64,000 bases of DNA from Streptococcus salivarius (GTDB lineage: Bacteria; Bacillota; Bacilli; Lactobacillales; Streptococcaceae), in the NCBI RefSeq assembly GCF_009738225.1, contig NZ_CP018188.1, positions 124,001 through 188,000 on the forward strand. Reading direction: 5' to 3'. A program made the translations under genes and the position numbers. The notes beneath the pieces were generated by a model. The model was not told the DNA's origin, made no database searches, and worked only from the letters and a program-made list of their open reading frames with translations. Of this stretch, positions 42,297-50,851 are shown piece after piece. Numbering within the stretch: the first letter of the stretch is position 1; every line of letters begins with the position of its first letter.

Positions 42297-44258
42297 ATGG
42301 ATTTAAGTTCACGAAAAATCAAGAAATATATTCGAGAGGGTTATGACCTCAATCTTATTAGTAGGATTCAAAGTGATATTCCAGATTTTAAATATGATGA
42401 TAGATATTGGAGACAAGCAAATGGTTATTATAAGATTGCTCATGTTCCATATGACAGATATCCAGCACACGGTTTACCTGACTTTTGGATGAGTGATTTA
42501 ATGCTCGTTGATAATGTAATCAGTTTTATGTCCTTAGAACATACTTTAAATAATGAAATGTCCGACTTAGCTTCAAAAGCTATTTCGAATATGTTAGCAA
42601 CGCAAAATACAAAGGCTGCACAAGATGCAGATGATAAGAAGCGTATTGGTTCTTTATTAGGCTATCGCGAAAAACTTGATAATAATATTCCTTCTAAAAA
42701 AATCCACACTCGCTTTTTGTTAGCGGCAAACACATTGAATGAACTGGTAGAACGAGAAGCTGATCTGAAGCAACAGTTGAATCAGTATTCGATTTCTTCT
42801 TCTGATGGCATGCAAGACGTCGAATATCATACAGCTTTTATTCCAGCTTCTCGATTGGAAGATACCCCACTACGTCGAAAAGGGCAAGCTGCATCCGCCT
42901 GGGATTTAGGTGCTGGCTATCCTTTTAACCATACAAACTTAATGGATACCTATGGTGTTTACTTGGGTGAAACACGTACCGGTGGAGTAGTAAACTTTGA
43001 CCTTTTGCATGAAGATAGGGAACGTAAAATTCCTACAATGATGATTGCCGGAGCAGGTAATGGAAAAATGAAGTTGTTAGGTAATTTGATTGATACCTAT
43101 TTTGCTAAAGGACATACCATTTTTAACATTGATCTTACTGGTCACTTAAAAGACCTTACGGAACTTCAAGGTGGTCGATATGTTAAGATGTCTGGTACTA
43201 ATAATCGAAATCATATTAACCTCATGCAAATTATTGCGACGGCTTCCTCTGCAGATGGAGAAACAACGGACCAGGTCCAGTCTTTCTATGCCCACCGTAA
43301 TAAACTACGTGCTTTAGCTCAAATTCTTGATCCAGGGTTAAAGAACTCTGACCTCAATAATTTGTCATCTGCTTTAAACGACTTTTATGAAGACCGTAGT
43401 CTGTGGAACCGTAATGCAGAAGTCATGGACCAAGAAGACTTAACGATTACGAATGTTATTCCAGAAGATTATCCTACTCTATCTCATTGGGTAGAACGCT
43501 TAAACAAGCTTAAAGAGGACAAAATCGCAGAGGGGAATGAAATTGATGCTGCAAGTTATGACCGTCTCTTTAATGCTTTCTCTGGTCTATTGGGGGATTA
43601 TCGCTTCTTAAATGCGACCTCACAGTTTGAAGATTTCTCAAATGAACAAGTTGTGACCTTTGACCTCTCTGGGATACAAGATACTGAACTTCTTAATATT
43701 CAGCTTTACCAAGTGTTATCTATCATTTCATCATACGCTGTAGCAAATGGAAGAAGGGTCTCTGAGTATTTCCGTAGAGGGATTATCGGGGGAGATAAGA
43801 GCCAACGACCTCATAGCATTATTACCATTAACGGAGCACATAAGCTCTTCAATTATCGTTATTCAGAGTCTCTTAACTTTCTAAAGGATTTGATTGAGAA
43901 TGTAAGTAGTAACTATTCTGCATTTATTATGGAAATGAGTTCGTTAGATAACATCCTCTTGAATGCAAACTCTACGGACGCAGTGGATTACGTTTTAGCG
44001 ACACGCGCAATTTTCTCTATGATGACGTATCGTGTCTTTTCTCAATTAGGTGATTTGACTATCCCTCGTCTAGCAGATGCTTTACAAGGGGAAATGACCG
44101 AGAGTGAACTTTCGTCACTTAAATATTTAAGAGATGGTGATTTCTTCCTAAATATTGCTTCTGTCAAGAACTTAGTCTTTAATCATCAGCTAGCGGATAA
44201 TAGGTCTTATGGGAAGTATCCGTATGATGAACATGTTCGCTATGCATTCTTACCTTAG
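42297..44258 (+). CDS. VirB4-like protein with altered ATPase motifs
   Basis: 653 residues. The C-terminal half has the VirB4/TraE-type AAA layout (MMIAGAGNGKMKLLGNLI near residue 250, TIFNIDLTGHLKDL, FEDFSNEQVVTFDLSGIQD). The Walker A reads GAGNGKMK (252-259) where a Ser or Thr should follow Lys. The Walker B region reads IITINGAHK (near residue 511) instead of a DE pair. Both ATPase motifs thus look degenerate although the frame is intact. It is the expected channel motor by position, but may have lost ATP hydrolysis. Confidence 0.8.
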   Translation: MDLSSRKIKKYIREGYDLNLISRIQSDIPDFKYDDRYWRQANGYYKIAHVPYDRYPAHGLPDFWMSDLMLVDNVISFMSLEHTLNNEMSDLASKAISNMLATQNTKAAQDADDKKRIGSLLGYREKLDNNIPSKKIHTRFLLAANTLNELVEREADLKQQLNQYSISSSDGMQDVEYHTAFIPASRLEDTPLRRKGQAASAWDLGAGYPFNHTNLMDTYGVYLGETRTGGVVNFDLLHEDRERKIPTMMIAGAGNGKMKLLGNLIDTYFAKGHTIFNIDLTGHLKDLTELQGGRYVKMSGTNNRNHINLMQIIATASSADGETTDQVQSFYAHRNKLRALAQILDPGLKNSDLNNLSSALNDFYEDRSLWNRNAEVMDQEDLTITNVIPEDYPTLSHWVERLNKLKEDKIAEGNEIDAASYDRLFNAFSGLLGDYRFLNATSQFEDFSNEQVVTFDLSGIQDTELLNIQLYQVLSIISSYAVANGRRVSEYFRRGIIGGDKSQRPHSIITINGAHKLFNYRYSESLNFLKDLIENVSSNYSAFIMEMSSLDNILLNANSTDAVDYVLATRAIFSMMTYRVFSQLGDLTIPRLADALQGEMTESELSSLKYLRDGDFFLNIASVKNLVFNHQLADNRSYGKYPYDEHVRYAFLP

Positions 44259-44280
44259 AAATGGTGAAAGGGGAAATACA

Positions 44281-44586
44281 ATGAACCTACAGCAACCATA
44301 TTCTGATGAGGCATTCCAACTACAAACTAAAATTCTGACAGAGGATAATCCGCATGATTTGGAAAGAATTGTAAATGATTACTTAGAGATCTTGGCTTAC
44401 AAAAAGACCTGTCGTGTTGTTGATATTACTTATCAGATGCGAAAAACACATCTTTTAAGTAGTTTATGTGGCTTATTTGGAAGTCAGCAAGTGGATGAGT
44501 ACTCAGCCATGATTATCTACCAAGAACCTGCTCGATTTGATTCGAGAATATTTGAAACAGAAGAAGTACCAGAGGAGGAAAATTAA
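44281..44586 (+). CDS. Small acidic transfer-operon protein
   Basis: 101 residues from ATG 44281 with AAAGGGGA upstream; a longer frame from 44209 overlaps the VirB4-like gene. Soluble and acidic (ERIVNDYLEILAYKKTCR; ends EEVPEEEN). No family recognised. It lies between the VirB4-like gene and a membrane protein and ends 3 bases before the latter. Confidence 0.65.
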   Translation: MNLQQPYSDEAFQLQTKILTEDNPHDLERIVNDYLEILAYKKTCRVVDITYQMRKTHLLSSLCGLFGSQQVDEYSAMIIYQEPARFDSRIFETEEVPEEEN

Positions 44587-44589
44587 TCA

Positions 44590-45288
44590 ATGACCACACT
44601 AATGCAACTGTCACTATGGGTTAACAATATATCTTATGACATTAAGACACTACGTTTCTTTAGGATAGTCTCCTTTATTATTAGTTTAGTTCTTGGTTTG
44701 GTTGGTTTCTATAGCTATCTCATGCTCTATCAGACACTTTTATTCGCCTACGGTGTTCATTTTATGGCTATTGCCTATACACCATATGTGTTTTGTGCCT
44801 TGACTGTAGCCCTTTATCAGCTACTTACTGGTAAGAGACGTGAACGTATCAAGAAAGCAAAGCATATTCTTATGTTTAGTCTTCTTCCTATTTGTTTGAT
44901 GAACACCTGGGGCTTTATCACGCTAGTGACTTGGGGGCTTGCATGGGTTATGGCTAAACTAGAATATAACCATAGAAAACGAGCTGTTAAGGTCGTATCA
45001 TTCTTCTCAAAGGAATATTCACCTCTTTTTGAAAAAAGATTGGCCAATCGAAGTAACTATTATGCTTATCAATCTGCTTATCGTCTCCTAGACTTGATTC
45101 AGGTATCAGCTTATGAAGAACTCTTTAAGGAAGAAGTGACGGAAAAAGATTATAAAGCTGGTCTCGTTGTTAAGGAGTTACACCGTACTTTTAAAATCAA
45201 AGGTGTACCTTTTTCTAAGGTAACAGTAACAGATAAACTCTATATTGCTCCACAAAAAATGCCTATTATTGGCTTAAGGAGGTTTTGA
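44590..45288 (+). CDS. Transfer-operon membrane protein
   Basis: 232 residues, ribosome site GAGGAGG. Three or four hydrophobic helices in the first 125 residues (IVSFIISLVLGLVGFYSYLM, MAIAYTPYVFCALTVALYQL, ILMFSLLPICLMNTWGFITL) and a soluble C-terminal half of about 100 residues. Not recognised. Tight spacing with neighbours places it in the secretion channel set. Confidence 0.68.
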   Translation: MTTLMQLSLWVNNISYDIKTLRFFRIVSFIISLVLGLVGFYSYLMLYQTLLFAYGVHFMAIAYTPYVFCALTVALYQLLTGKRRERIKKAKHILMFSLLPICLMNTWGFITLVTWGLAWVMAKLEYNHRKRAVKVVSFFSKEYSPLFEKRLANRSNYYAYQSAYRLLDLIQVSAYEELFKEEVTEKDYKAGLVVKELHRTFKIKGVPFSKVTVTDKLYIAPQKMPIIGLRRF

Positions 45289-45291
45289 TAT

Positions 45292-45714
45292 ATGGTATCT
45301 TATCGTTTTAAACGAGATGGTCAGTATATTCAGCGTGAACTAGAGCTAGATTCTCCTAATGATTATCAAGACCAAGGCTATCCGGAAAACCTCGAAGAGC
45401 AAGTAGATTATTCAGCGTTTTACGATACCTATTATGACGGTTTTGATGAGGACAGTATTTCACGTGAGCAAGAGAAAAAACAAGGTCTCATTGCGCGTGG
45501 GAAAGAAAGGTTATCCAGTGTCAAGGAGGATGTGACAGACTATTATAATTTGCAAGTGGAACGTCACAAAGACTATTACTCAGATGAAGATTCATTTTGG
45601 ATGCGAAAGCAACAACAAAAACGAAATCGAAAATTCATTAAACAAAGTATCTTTCTTGCCCTAGGACTTTTACTTGTATTTGGTTGGTATTGGCTAACCG
45701 CACTACTTCATTAA
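45292..45714 (+). CDS. Transfer-operon protein with C-terminal membrane anchor
   Basis: 140 residues, AAGGAGG before ATG 45292. An acidic cytoplasmic part (SPNDYQDQGYPENLEEQVD) precedes a single C-terminal membrane helix (SIFLALGLLLVFGWYWLTAL), a tail-anchored layout. It ends 17 bases before the VirB1-like hydrolase gene. Function unknown. Confidence 0.66.
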   Translation: MVSYRFKRDGQYIQRELELDSPNDYQDQGYPENLEEQVDYSAFYDTYYDGFDEDSISREQEKKQGLIARGKERLSSVKEDVTDYYNLQVERHKDYYSDEDSFWMRKQQQKRNRKFIKQSIFLALGLLLVFGWYWLTALLH

Positions 45715-45731
45715 GGGGGTGACTAAGATAT

Positions 45732-47774
45732 TTGAAACGAATAGGTGATAAAGCTGCTCGTGTTCTTCTAACGATTTTTGGAGTGAAGACAACCATTATT
45801 ATAGGAACTATTTTAACTTTTGCGGTTATCTTAATTGCAATTATTACTGGTTTGATGGGCACGATTAGTACTTCAGGAGGAAATTCTGGAAAGACTAACG
45901 CTCAATGTGTGACCTACCAAAAAGATGGCGATGAAGACGATGATGAAGAAGACGATGATGAAGGCTCTAAGCCTCAATCGACTTCTACTAAAACTGACTC
46001 ATCATCTGCAGGCGACTCTGATCCTTTTACGAAGGGAACAAAAGCTTATGAGAATGCCCACAAAGTCTTTATGGCTTTTGTGAATTCGGGAATGTCCGGG
46101 GAATCTGCTGCAGGTGCAGTTGGTTGGGCAAACTCTGAAGGGAGCTATGATATCATTGGACGTGCCCAAGGGCATTATGGTAATGGTATCAATGATTCCA
46201 TTTCTAAAGGAGCTGTTCCAACGACAGGTGGTACATCAAATACGCTTGGGGGTGGTGGAATTTTCCAGTTTGACCCCTACACTAAATATGCACCTCTTAA
46301 TAGTCCTGATTGGGAAGATGCTGATAAGATGGTTGCCTTTGTTATCGATGCCATCTCAAAAGGTGACTGGAATCCAGCCTATGATGAATCTGGCCATAAC
46401 TGGACATTTCAGGAGTTTGCCAAACAAACCAATATCGATGAAACGGCTATGTCATGGAATGCCTACGAACGAGGCAATATGGCTTATGTCAGACCAGAGC
46501 AGAAGAAGGCGGATGCAAGGAAGTTTGCGGAAGTCTTTGAAGCAAGCAAGTATAAGTACGATGATGCCAAGTTCCAAAAAGCTTTTGGAGGTAGCGGTGC
46601 TTCTTCCAATAACTCCTCGTCAAGTAGTCAAAGTTCAGATGATGATGACGGTGACGACGATGAAGAAGATAGCGAGAACGAAGACGATGAGAGCGATAGC
46701 AGTTCATCAAGTGACTCTAGCAACAAAGATAGTAAAAAAGACAGTGACAAGGACAAAAAATCTATTGATACTGACAAAGCTATCAAGTGGTATAAGGATA
46801 AGCTAGGCAAGGTCAAGTATTCTCGTGATGCTCGTACTGGACCAGATAGCTACGACCATTCATCTGCTCTTTACTATGCTCTTGTTGACGGAGGTGCTAA
46901 AGAATCTGGATCTCCAGTAGATACCGATTCAGAACACGACTGGTTGAAAGACAATGGTTATGAATTGGTGTATGAGGGAGCGTGGTCGTCCAAAGATGAT
47001 GTTCAAAACCGTGAAAAAGGAGATGTCATTATCTGGGGTACGAAAGGAAGTAGCTCCGGAGATAAAGGACAGACCATGCTAGTTGAGGATAAGGAGAATA
47101 TTATCCAATGTTCCCCTTCAAGAGATGGGATTGCTGAGAATAATTATGGCCAATATCGAGACCGTATTACTATGGACTACGGAAAAGTCTATGTCTATCG
47201 TCCGAAAGACAAGAAGGATAAGGATGATGACAAGGAAGAAGTAGATGCAGATACGTGTGGTGACAGCGATAGTAGTAATCTCAGCACTGATACTGGTCAG
47301 CCACTTGATGTTCCTTATACCATTACCCAACTTTTCGGTGCAGCAGCTAATGCAGGTGGTCCAAATGCGGGTTCAGGACACACAGGAATGGACCTTGCAG
47401 CACCAGAAGGCTCTCCAATTTATGCCGTAACAGACGGTGAAGTAGTAGAGGTCAATGAAGAGGCGATGAATATCGACGGTAACCACGTGATGCACACTCT
47501 TCCAGATGGCACTATTATCTATTATGGACATATGCGTGATGTTCCTCTTGTTAAGAAAGGGGATAAGGTCAAAAAAGGCCAACTTATCGGATATGTTGGA
47601 CAAACGGGTGCAGCTACTGGGCCACATATTCACTTTGAACGTCGGAAAACGAAAGTCTTTCAGTACGGTGATTTCTTGAGTCCAGCATCAATTATTTTAG
47701 GAGATACCCAACCACAAGTTGGTATGGTGATTGATCCTAAAACACAAAAAGGTGGAGCACCATCTAAAGAATAG
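45732..47774 (+). CDS. VirB1-like three-domain cell-wall hydrolase
   Basis: 680 residues from a TTG at 45732, 12 bases after GGGGG. Membrane anchor near residues 19-43. Phage-tail-lysozyme-type glycosidase domain about 100-280 (NSGMSGESAAGAVGWANSEG, GGGIFQFDPY). Asp/Ser-rich linker about 290-345. Amidase_5-like domain about 348-490, where the expected catalytic Cys of DCSS is His376 (YDHSSALYYAL). Complete M23 metallopeptidase domain at the end (GHTGMDLAAP with His550 and Asp554; GPHIHFE with His632 and His634). It opens the wall for the transfer channel. Confidence 0.85.
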   Translation: MKRIGDKAARVLLTIFGVKTTIIIGTILTFAVILIAIITGLMGTISTSGGNSGKTNAQCVTYQKDGDEDDDEEDDDEGSKPQSTSTKTDSSSAGDSDPFTKGTKAYENAHKVFMAFVNSGMSGESAAGAVGWANSEGSYDIIGRAQGHYGNGINDSISKGAVPTTGGTSNTLGGGGIFQFDPYTKYAPLNSPDWEDADKMVAFVIDAISKGDWNPAYDESGHNWTFQEFAKQTNIDETAMSWNAYERGNMAYVRPEQKKADARKFAEVFEASKYKYDDAKFQKAFGGSGASSNNSSSSSQSSDDDDGDDDEEDSENEDDESDSSSSSDSSNKDSKKDSDKDKKSIDTDKAIKWYKDKLGKVKYSRDARTGPDSYDHSSALYYALVDGGAKESGSPVDTDSEHDWLKDNGYELVYEGAWSSKDDVQNREKGDVIIWGTKGSSSGDKGQTMLVEDKENIIQCSPSRDGIAENNYGQYRDRITMDYGKVYVYRPKDKKDKDDDKEEVDADTCGDSDSSNLSTDTGQPLDVPYTITQLFGAAANAGGPNAGSGHTGMDLAAPEGSPIYAVTDGEVVEVNEEAMNIDGNHVMHTLPDGTIIYYGHMRDVPLVKKGDKVKKGQLIGYVGQTGAATGPHIHFERRKTKVFQYGDFLSPASIILGDTQPQVGMVIDPKTQKGGAPSKE

Positions 47775-48027
47775 ATTGCAATTGTTATCAATGGTTTTTT
47801 CTCCAAGTTATCTTCCACTAAGTAACCTAACTGTTAGTGAAAATTAGGCGAAATCATACATAAACATATTTATGTATACACTAAAAAGGAGTCTGAGGAT
47901 TCCTTTTTAGTGACTAGATTCTTCGTATGGAATATCAGAGGATGACCTTAATAATTTAGAAAAGCCAGCTCCCTTCATTATTAGGATAGCTGGCTTTTGG
48001 GAAATGGCTTTTATTGTATGAATTTGA
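47775..48027 (+). other. Intergenic region with two strong terminators
   Basis: The first hairpin (47879-47912) has the perfect 12-bp arms CACTAAAAAGGA / TCCTTTTTAGTG. The second (47960-47998) has AAAAGCCAGCT / AGCTGGCTTTT. They end the transfer operon and isolate the toxin locus. No gene is seen. Confidence 0.85.
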
Positions 48028-48033
48028 TATACT
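48028..48033 (+). promoter_or_regulatory. -10 of the toxin transcript
   Basis: Extended -10 TGA-TATACT; the -35 is weak. The transcript would start near 48040, about 90 bases before the toxin start. Confidence 0.5.
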
Positions 48034-48085
48034 TTTATATGTAGAAAAGTGATAGACGGTGGCTTTCATTCATTAGAGAGGAGTG

Positions 48086-48145
48086 ATGCCTATGGGCAAG
48101 CATTCGAAATCTAGTAGAAAGGAGAGCCGTTTTGACAGCGTTTGA
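48086..48145 (+). CDS. Leader ORF overlapping the toxin start (19 aa)
   Basis: ATG 48086 follows GAGAGGAGTG and encodes MPMGKHSKSSRKESRFDSV, ending at 48145 inside the toxin gene in another frame. Its ribosome site is stronger than that of the toxin. Its translation passes over the toxin start, so the toxin may be translationally coupled to it, as Hok is to Mok. Coupling is inference. Confidence 0.5.
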   Translation: MPMGKHSKSSRKESRFDSV

Positions 48146-48236
48146 GGTTGTACAAACCATTCTAGGCTTTGGTAGTTTTACTATTGCTCTTATTGGTTTA
48201 TGCTACAAGCTCTTTAAGAACGATGACAAAAAATAA
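48132..48236 (+). CDS. Type I toxin, putative holin-like peptide (34 aa)
   Basis: TTG start 48132 preceded by AAAGGAG; the peptide starts MTAFEVVQTILGFGSFT and ends KNDDKK, with one membrane helix (ILGFGSFTIALIGLCYKLF). This is the pattern of the holin-like toxin family of Gram-positive type I toxin-antitoxin loci: about 30 residues, short N-terminus, one helix, charged end. An antisense RNA promoter and a shared bidirectional terminator support it. It probably damages the membrane when the ICE is lost. Confidence 0.82.
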   Translation: MTAFEVVQTILGFGSFTIALIGLCYKLFKNDDKK

Positions 48237-48273
48237 TCCGTCCCCACTTTTGGCGAAGTAAGACGGATTATTT
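48231..48273. terminator. Bidirectional terminator shared by toxin mRNA and antisense RNA
   Basis: AAATAATCCGTC and GACGGATTATTT form a perfect 12-bp stem at the end of the toxin gene and at the 3' end of the minus-strand RNA. Confidence 0.88.
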
Positions 48274-48345
48274 TCGTTTAAAACTAGCCACCGTCTTTTA
48301 AACGGATCTACGTAGAAGCTGATCGTACACTCAGTTTCTTTTTGT
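48237..48345 (-). ncRNA. Antitoxin RNA of the type I locus
   Basis: A near-consensus minus-strand promoter (TTGACA complementary to 48375-48380, 17 bases, TAGAAT complementary to 48352-48357) directs an RNA of about 110 bases that ends in the shared terminator and overlaps the toxin mRNA tail. It carries AGACGGTGGCT, identical to a stretch in the toxin 5' leader (48054-48064). So the toxin mRNA's own two ends can also pair over these 11 bases. Confidence 0.7.
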
Positions 48346-48904
48346 ATGTAGATTCTAGCAAATTAACTTAATTTTGTCAAGTTTATAACTTGCTATCGAA
48401 TTTATATAATATTTTACATATTATAGTTGTTGGTTTTCAAAGTAAATTTTGATTATGAGCGACTATATGCTTTAGAAAAGCATAACAATTTGAAATATCT
48501 GTCAATTATAGTTGTTAATCTTAATAGGGAGTTGTATAATAAAAATACTTTCGAGAGGTATAACCGTTTAATCATATTATGAAGAGAAAGAAGTAGAATA
48601 ACTGAAGACATTTAGATGAGTAATGAAAGCTATTGAAAGTAGCTTTATTCAGAGAGGTTCCTTATTTTCTTTTAGGTAAAAAATCTGTGGTATCGGAACA
48701 AAATTTTAATTTTGTAAGATTGTCTAAGACTAACGTTTGAAAAGTTTATTGATGCGTTAGATGAGTAGTAAATAAACTTTTTGATTAAGTGATAACATAA
48801 TTGAGAGGTTTTTAAGTGTTTACTTCACTGTTTGAGTAGATTCATTATCTTTTGCAAATGAGTAACGGGTACTTTGTAGTATAAATATTGGGAGTTTAAT
48901 TATT
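48346..48904. other. AT-rich intergenic region
   Basis: Apart from the antisense RNA promoter at 48352-48380 I see no gene, strong hairpin or repeat here. The ribosome site GGGAG before 48905 belongs to the next gene. Confidence 0.5.
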
Positions 48905-49729
48905 ATGGGAAGTTTATCTAGTAAATTAAAAAAAAAAATTTATAAACACTTTAAAAAAATAGTACTTGGTTTAAGTATTTGGTCATTATGGTCACCAACG
49001 ATATATCTTATATTTCAGTTAACTGGTGTTGAAAATAAAGAGTTTTTTAATTTTACATGGTTGACACCTAAAACAATCTTTCAGATTGTTTTTTTGCTCG
49101 TAATAATCTTTATTATATTTATGATGTTAGGTTTTCATGAGTCAAATTTAATGAGTAAGGATAGAAAGCCTATATCGATACCTGATAGTGAAGAAAAATT
49201 TTGGAATAAGAACTGTGTAAAGTTAGCTAGAAAGAATCCAGATTATGAGGGAAGTGTGGATTTCATGATGGATAATGATTATAAGTTCCTTTCTCAGAAG
49301 TTATTTTCTTCTATAATAGCAGTAACCACAATTCTATTTTCAACTTTACCGCAGAAAATACTTACCCCAGAGCTCAAAAATTTGTTTTTGTTATATATAT
49401 GTATTACAGGTGGAATTTATATTCTTTCATTTCTTTACCTATATTTCGCTTCTCTTAAAAAAGAAAAAAGAAGTATTTGGGAATATCTTTTCATGTTCTA
49501 CAGTATTTTGTGTAATCTCTTTGCAATTGTTTTTTTCTTAATTTTGTTTTTTGATGTATCACCTTCTGTTATTTCAAATTCTCATAAACTTAATATAAGC
49601 TCAATTTGTTTTCGAAATATGTATTTAGGAGCTATTTTTGTAGGTTTCGTCATATTTTTCATTTCTTTTGTACTAGTGCCTTTAAGAGTACATAAATTTA
49701 AACAGAAATGGGAGAATAAGATTCAATAG
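48905..49729 (+). CDS. Polytopic membrane protein, unknown
   Basis: 274 residues, ATG with GGGAG upstream. A basic N-terminus (SSKLKKKIYKHFKK) and about six hydrophobic helices in two or three pairs, with a soluble loop of about 55 residues between the second and third (SIPDSEEKFWNKNCVKLARK). Not recognised. Very AT-rich, with no near neighbours in operon spacing. Location between a toxin-antitoxin locus and restriction genes makes a defence role thinkable only by context. Confidence 0.6.
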   Translation: MGSLSSKLKKKIYKHFKKIVLGLSIWSLWSPTIYLIFQLTGVENKEFFNFTWLTPKTIFQIVFLLVIIFIIFMMLGFHESNLMSKDRKPISIPDSEEKFWNKNCVKLARKNPDYEGSVDFMMDNDYKFLSQKLFSSIIAVTTILFSTLPQKILTPELKNLFLLYICITGGIYILSFLYLYFASLKKEKRSIWEYLFMFYSILCNLFAIVFFLILFFDVSPSVISNSHKLNISSICFRNMYLGAIFVGFVIFFISFVLVPLRVHKFKQKWENKIQ

Positions 49730-50193
49730 TGCACTGACCCCAAAAAGTTAGTTAAATAATTTAAGTAAAGGATTTGGTTCTTTTCTACTATTTATCAAGT
49801 ATATCAAGGTATTTGATGAAAAATAGTTTGAGTTTCATAGTCAAACTAGGAAAATAATCTTTTTTGAACTAAAGTTTAGTGTAAAATGTGTATACTAAAC
49901 CAACACCTTATCTGGTGTTTTTTGATAAGGCGTTACAGTAATATGGTATGAACAATTTTACCGATTTTGGGTAGAAGTATAATCGTGAAGTTTGTTATGC
50001 GTTATGAGGTAATACATTGTTCTAATGAGACGATGTATAGAGGCAATCGTGTGTGGTTTGGTTGAAGTCACTTGCGGTTGTCTTTTCCGTTTCTCAGGCT
50101 AGAGAGTTTCCAGATTCATAGTGTCTGAAGTCAATGCCGATAAAATCATTGATTTGATTGGCAGAGTGAAACCGACGAATGTTACCATCTCCT
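49730..50193. other. IS-derived intergenic region
   Basis: The stretch begins with TGACCCCAAAAAGTTAG, which looks like an IS3-family end. No gene is supported. It includes a hairpin near 49911-49934 (AACACC / GGTGTT followed by T). Confidence 0.45.
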
Positions 50194-50676
50194 CTAAAAC
50201 ACCTTGTCAGTGTTCAGAAAGCCTGCATAGTATTTGACCTCTTCTATCATTGGAGAGGTTTTCTTGACCGTACAATAACACGGATTAGCTAGTTTTGTAA
50301 GCTTATCTATTAAGTAAGTCATACGTTTTTCAGAGATGCGTTTTGCCGTAGACTGACGGATGATTGCTGTTAATGTGGCGTCATCCGACTCCAGTACAAA
50401 ACTATTACATGGAAAAGTTATAACCAAGTTCCAATATTGTTCCCCAGTTGATGCCGACAAGATGTTTTCCAATTCGGGAAAAGTGACCTGTAAAACCTTG
50501 TGCAGACGGATTTTAGCGCAGATAATATCCTCAGTAAGATTCTGATAGAAATGGCTGAGGTCGTTTAATTCTTGATAAAGCACTTCTTGGACATAGCTTG
50601 GGTTACGGTTGAGGATGAACTGAGACGCGCTAGTTTTTCAGCATCAATATTATCGGTTTTACGTACTCGTAAGCTA
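50194..50676 (-). pseudogene. IS110-family transposase fragment
   Basis: The main frame (complement 50194-50583) reads LYQELNDLSHFYQNLTEDI and LHKVLQVTFPELENILSAS, the middle part of IS110-type transposases. Upstream, in another frame, lies RKTDNIDAEKLARLS, the next N-terminal segment, so a frameshift separates them. The N-terminal catalytic DEDD part and the C-terminus are missing. Confidence 0.75.
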
Positions 50677-50677
50677 T

Positions 50678-50819
50678 CTAGTTGTTTTGTTTGACCTGAA
50701 TGAGTTTATTGTTGTAGCATTCAATATAGTCTATAATAGCTTGTTGATAATCTTCTCTTGATAACACATCTATTAGGAATTCTTTATCGTAATCTAATTG
50801 TTTTTCGAATACTGGTGTG
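50678..50819 (-). pseudogene. IS3-family OrfB C-terminal fragment
   Basis: The minus-strand frame PVFEKQLDYDKEFLI, then YQQAIIDYIECYNNKLIQV, is the typical C-terminal end of IS3 OrfB. It is joined directly to the IS110 fragment, so the locus is a mosaic of two elements. Confidence 0.65.
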
Positions 50820-50851
50820 ATATATTTATGGCAAAAAACGAAAGGTAACGT

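Noticed and set aside
42297..44258. Treating the VirB4-like gene as a pseudogene
   Set aside because: The frame is full length, tightly packed and has conserved VirB4 segments; only the ATPase motifs differ.
46489..46816. Open frames opposite the Asp/Ser-rich linker of the wall hydrolase
   Set aside because: They arise from the GA/TC-rich linker codons on the other strand, have low-complexity Ser/Leu products and no ribosome site.
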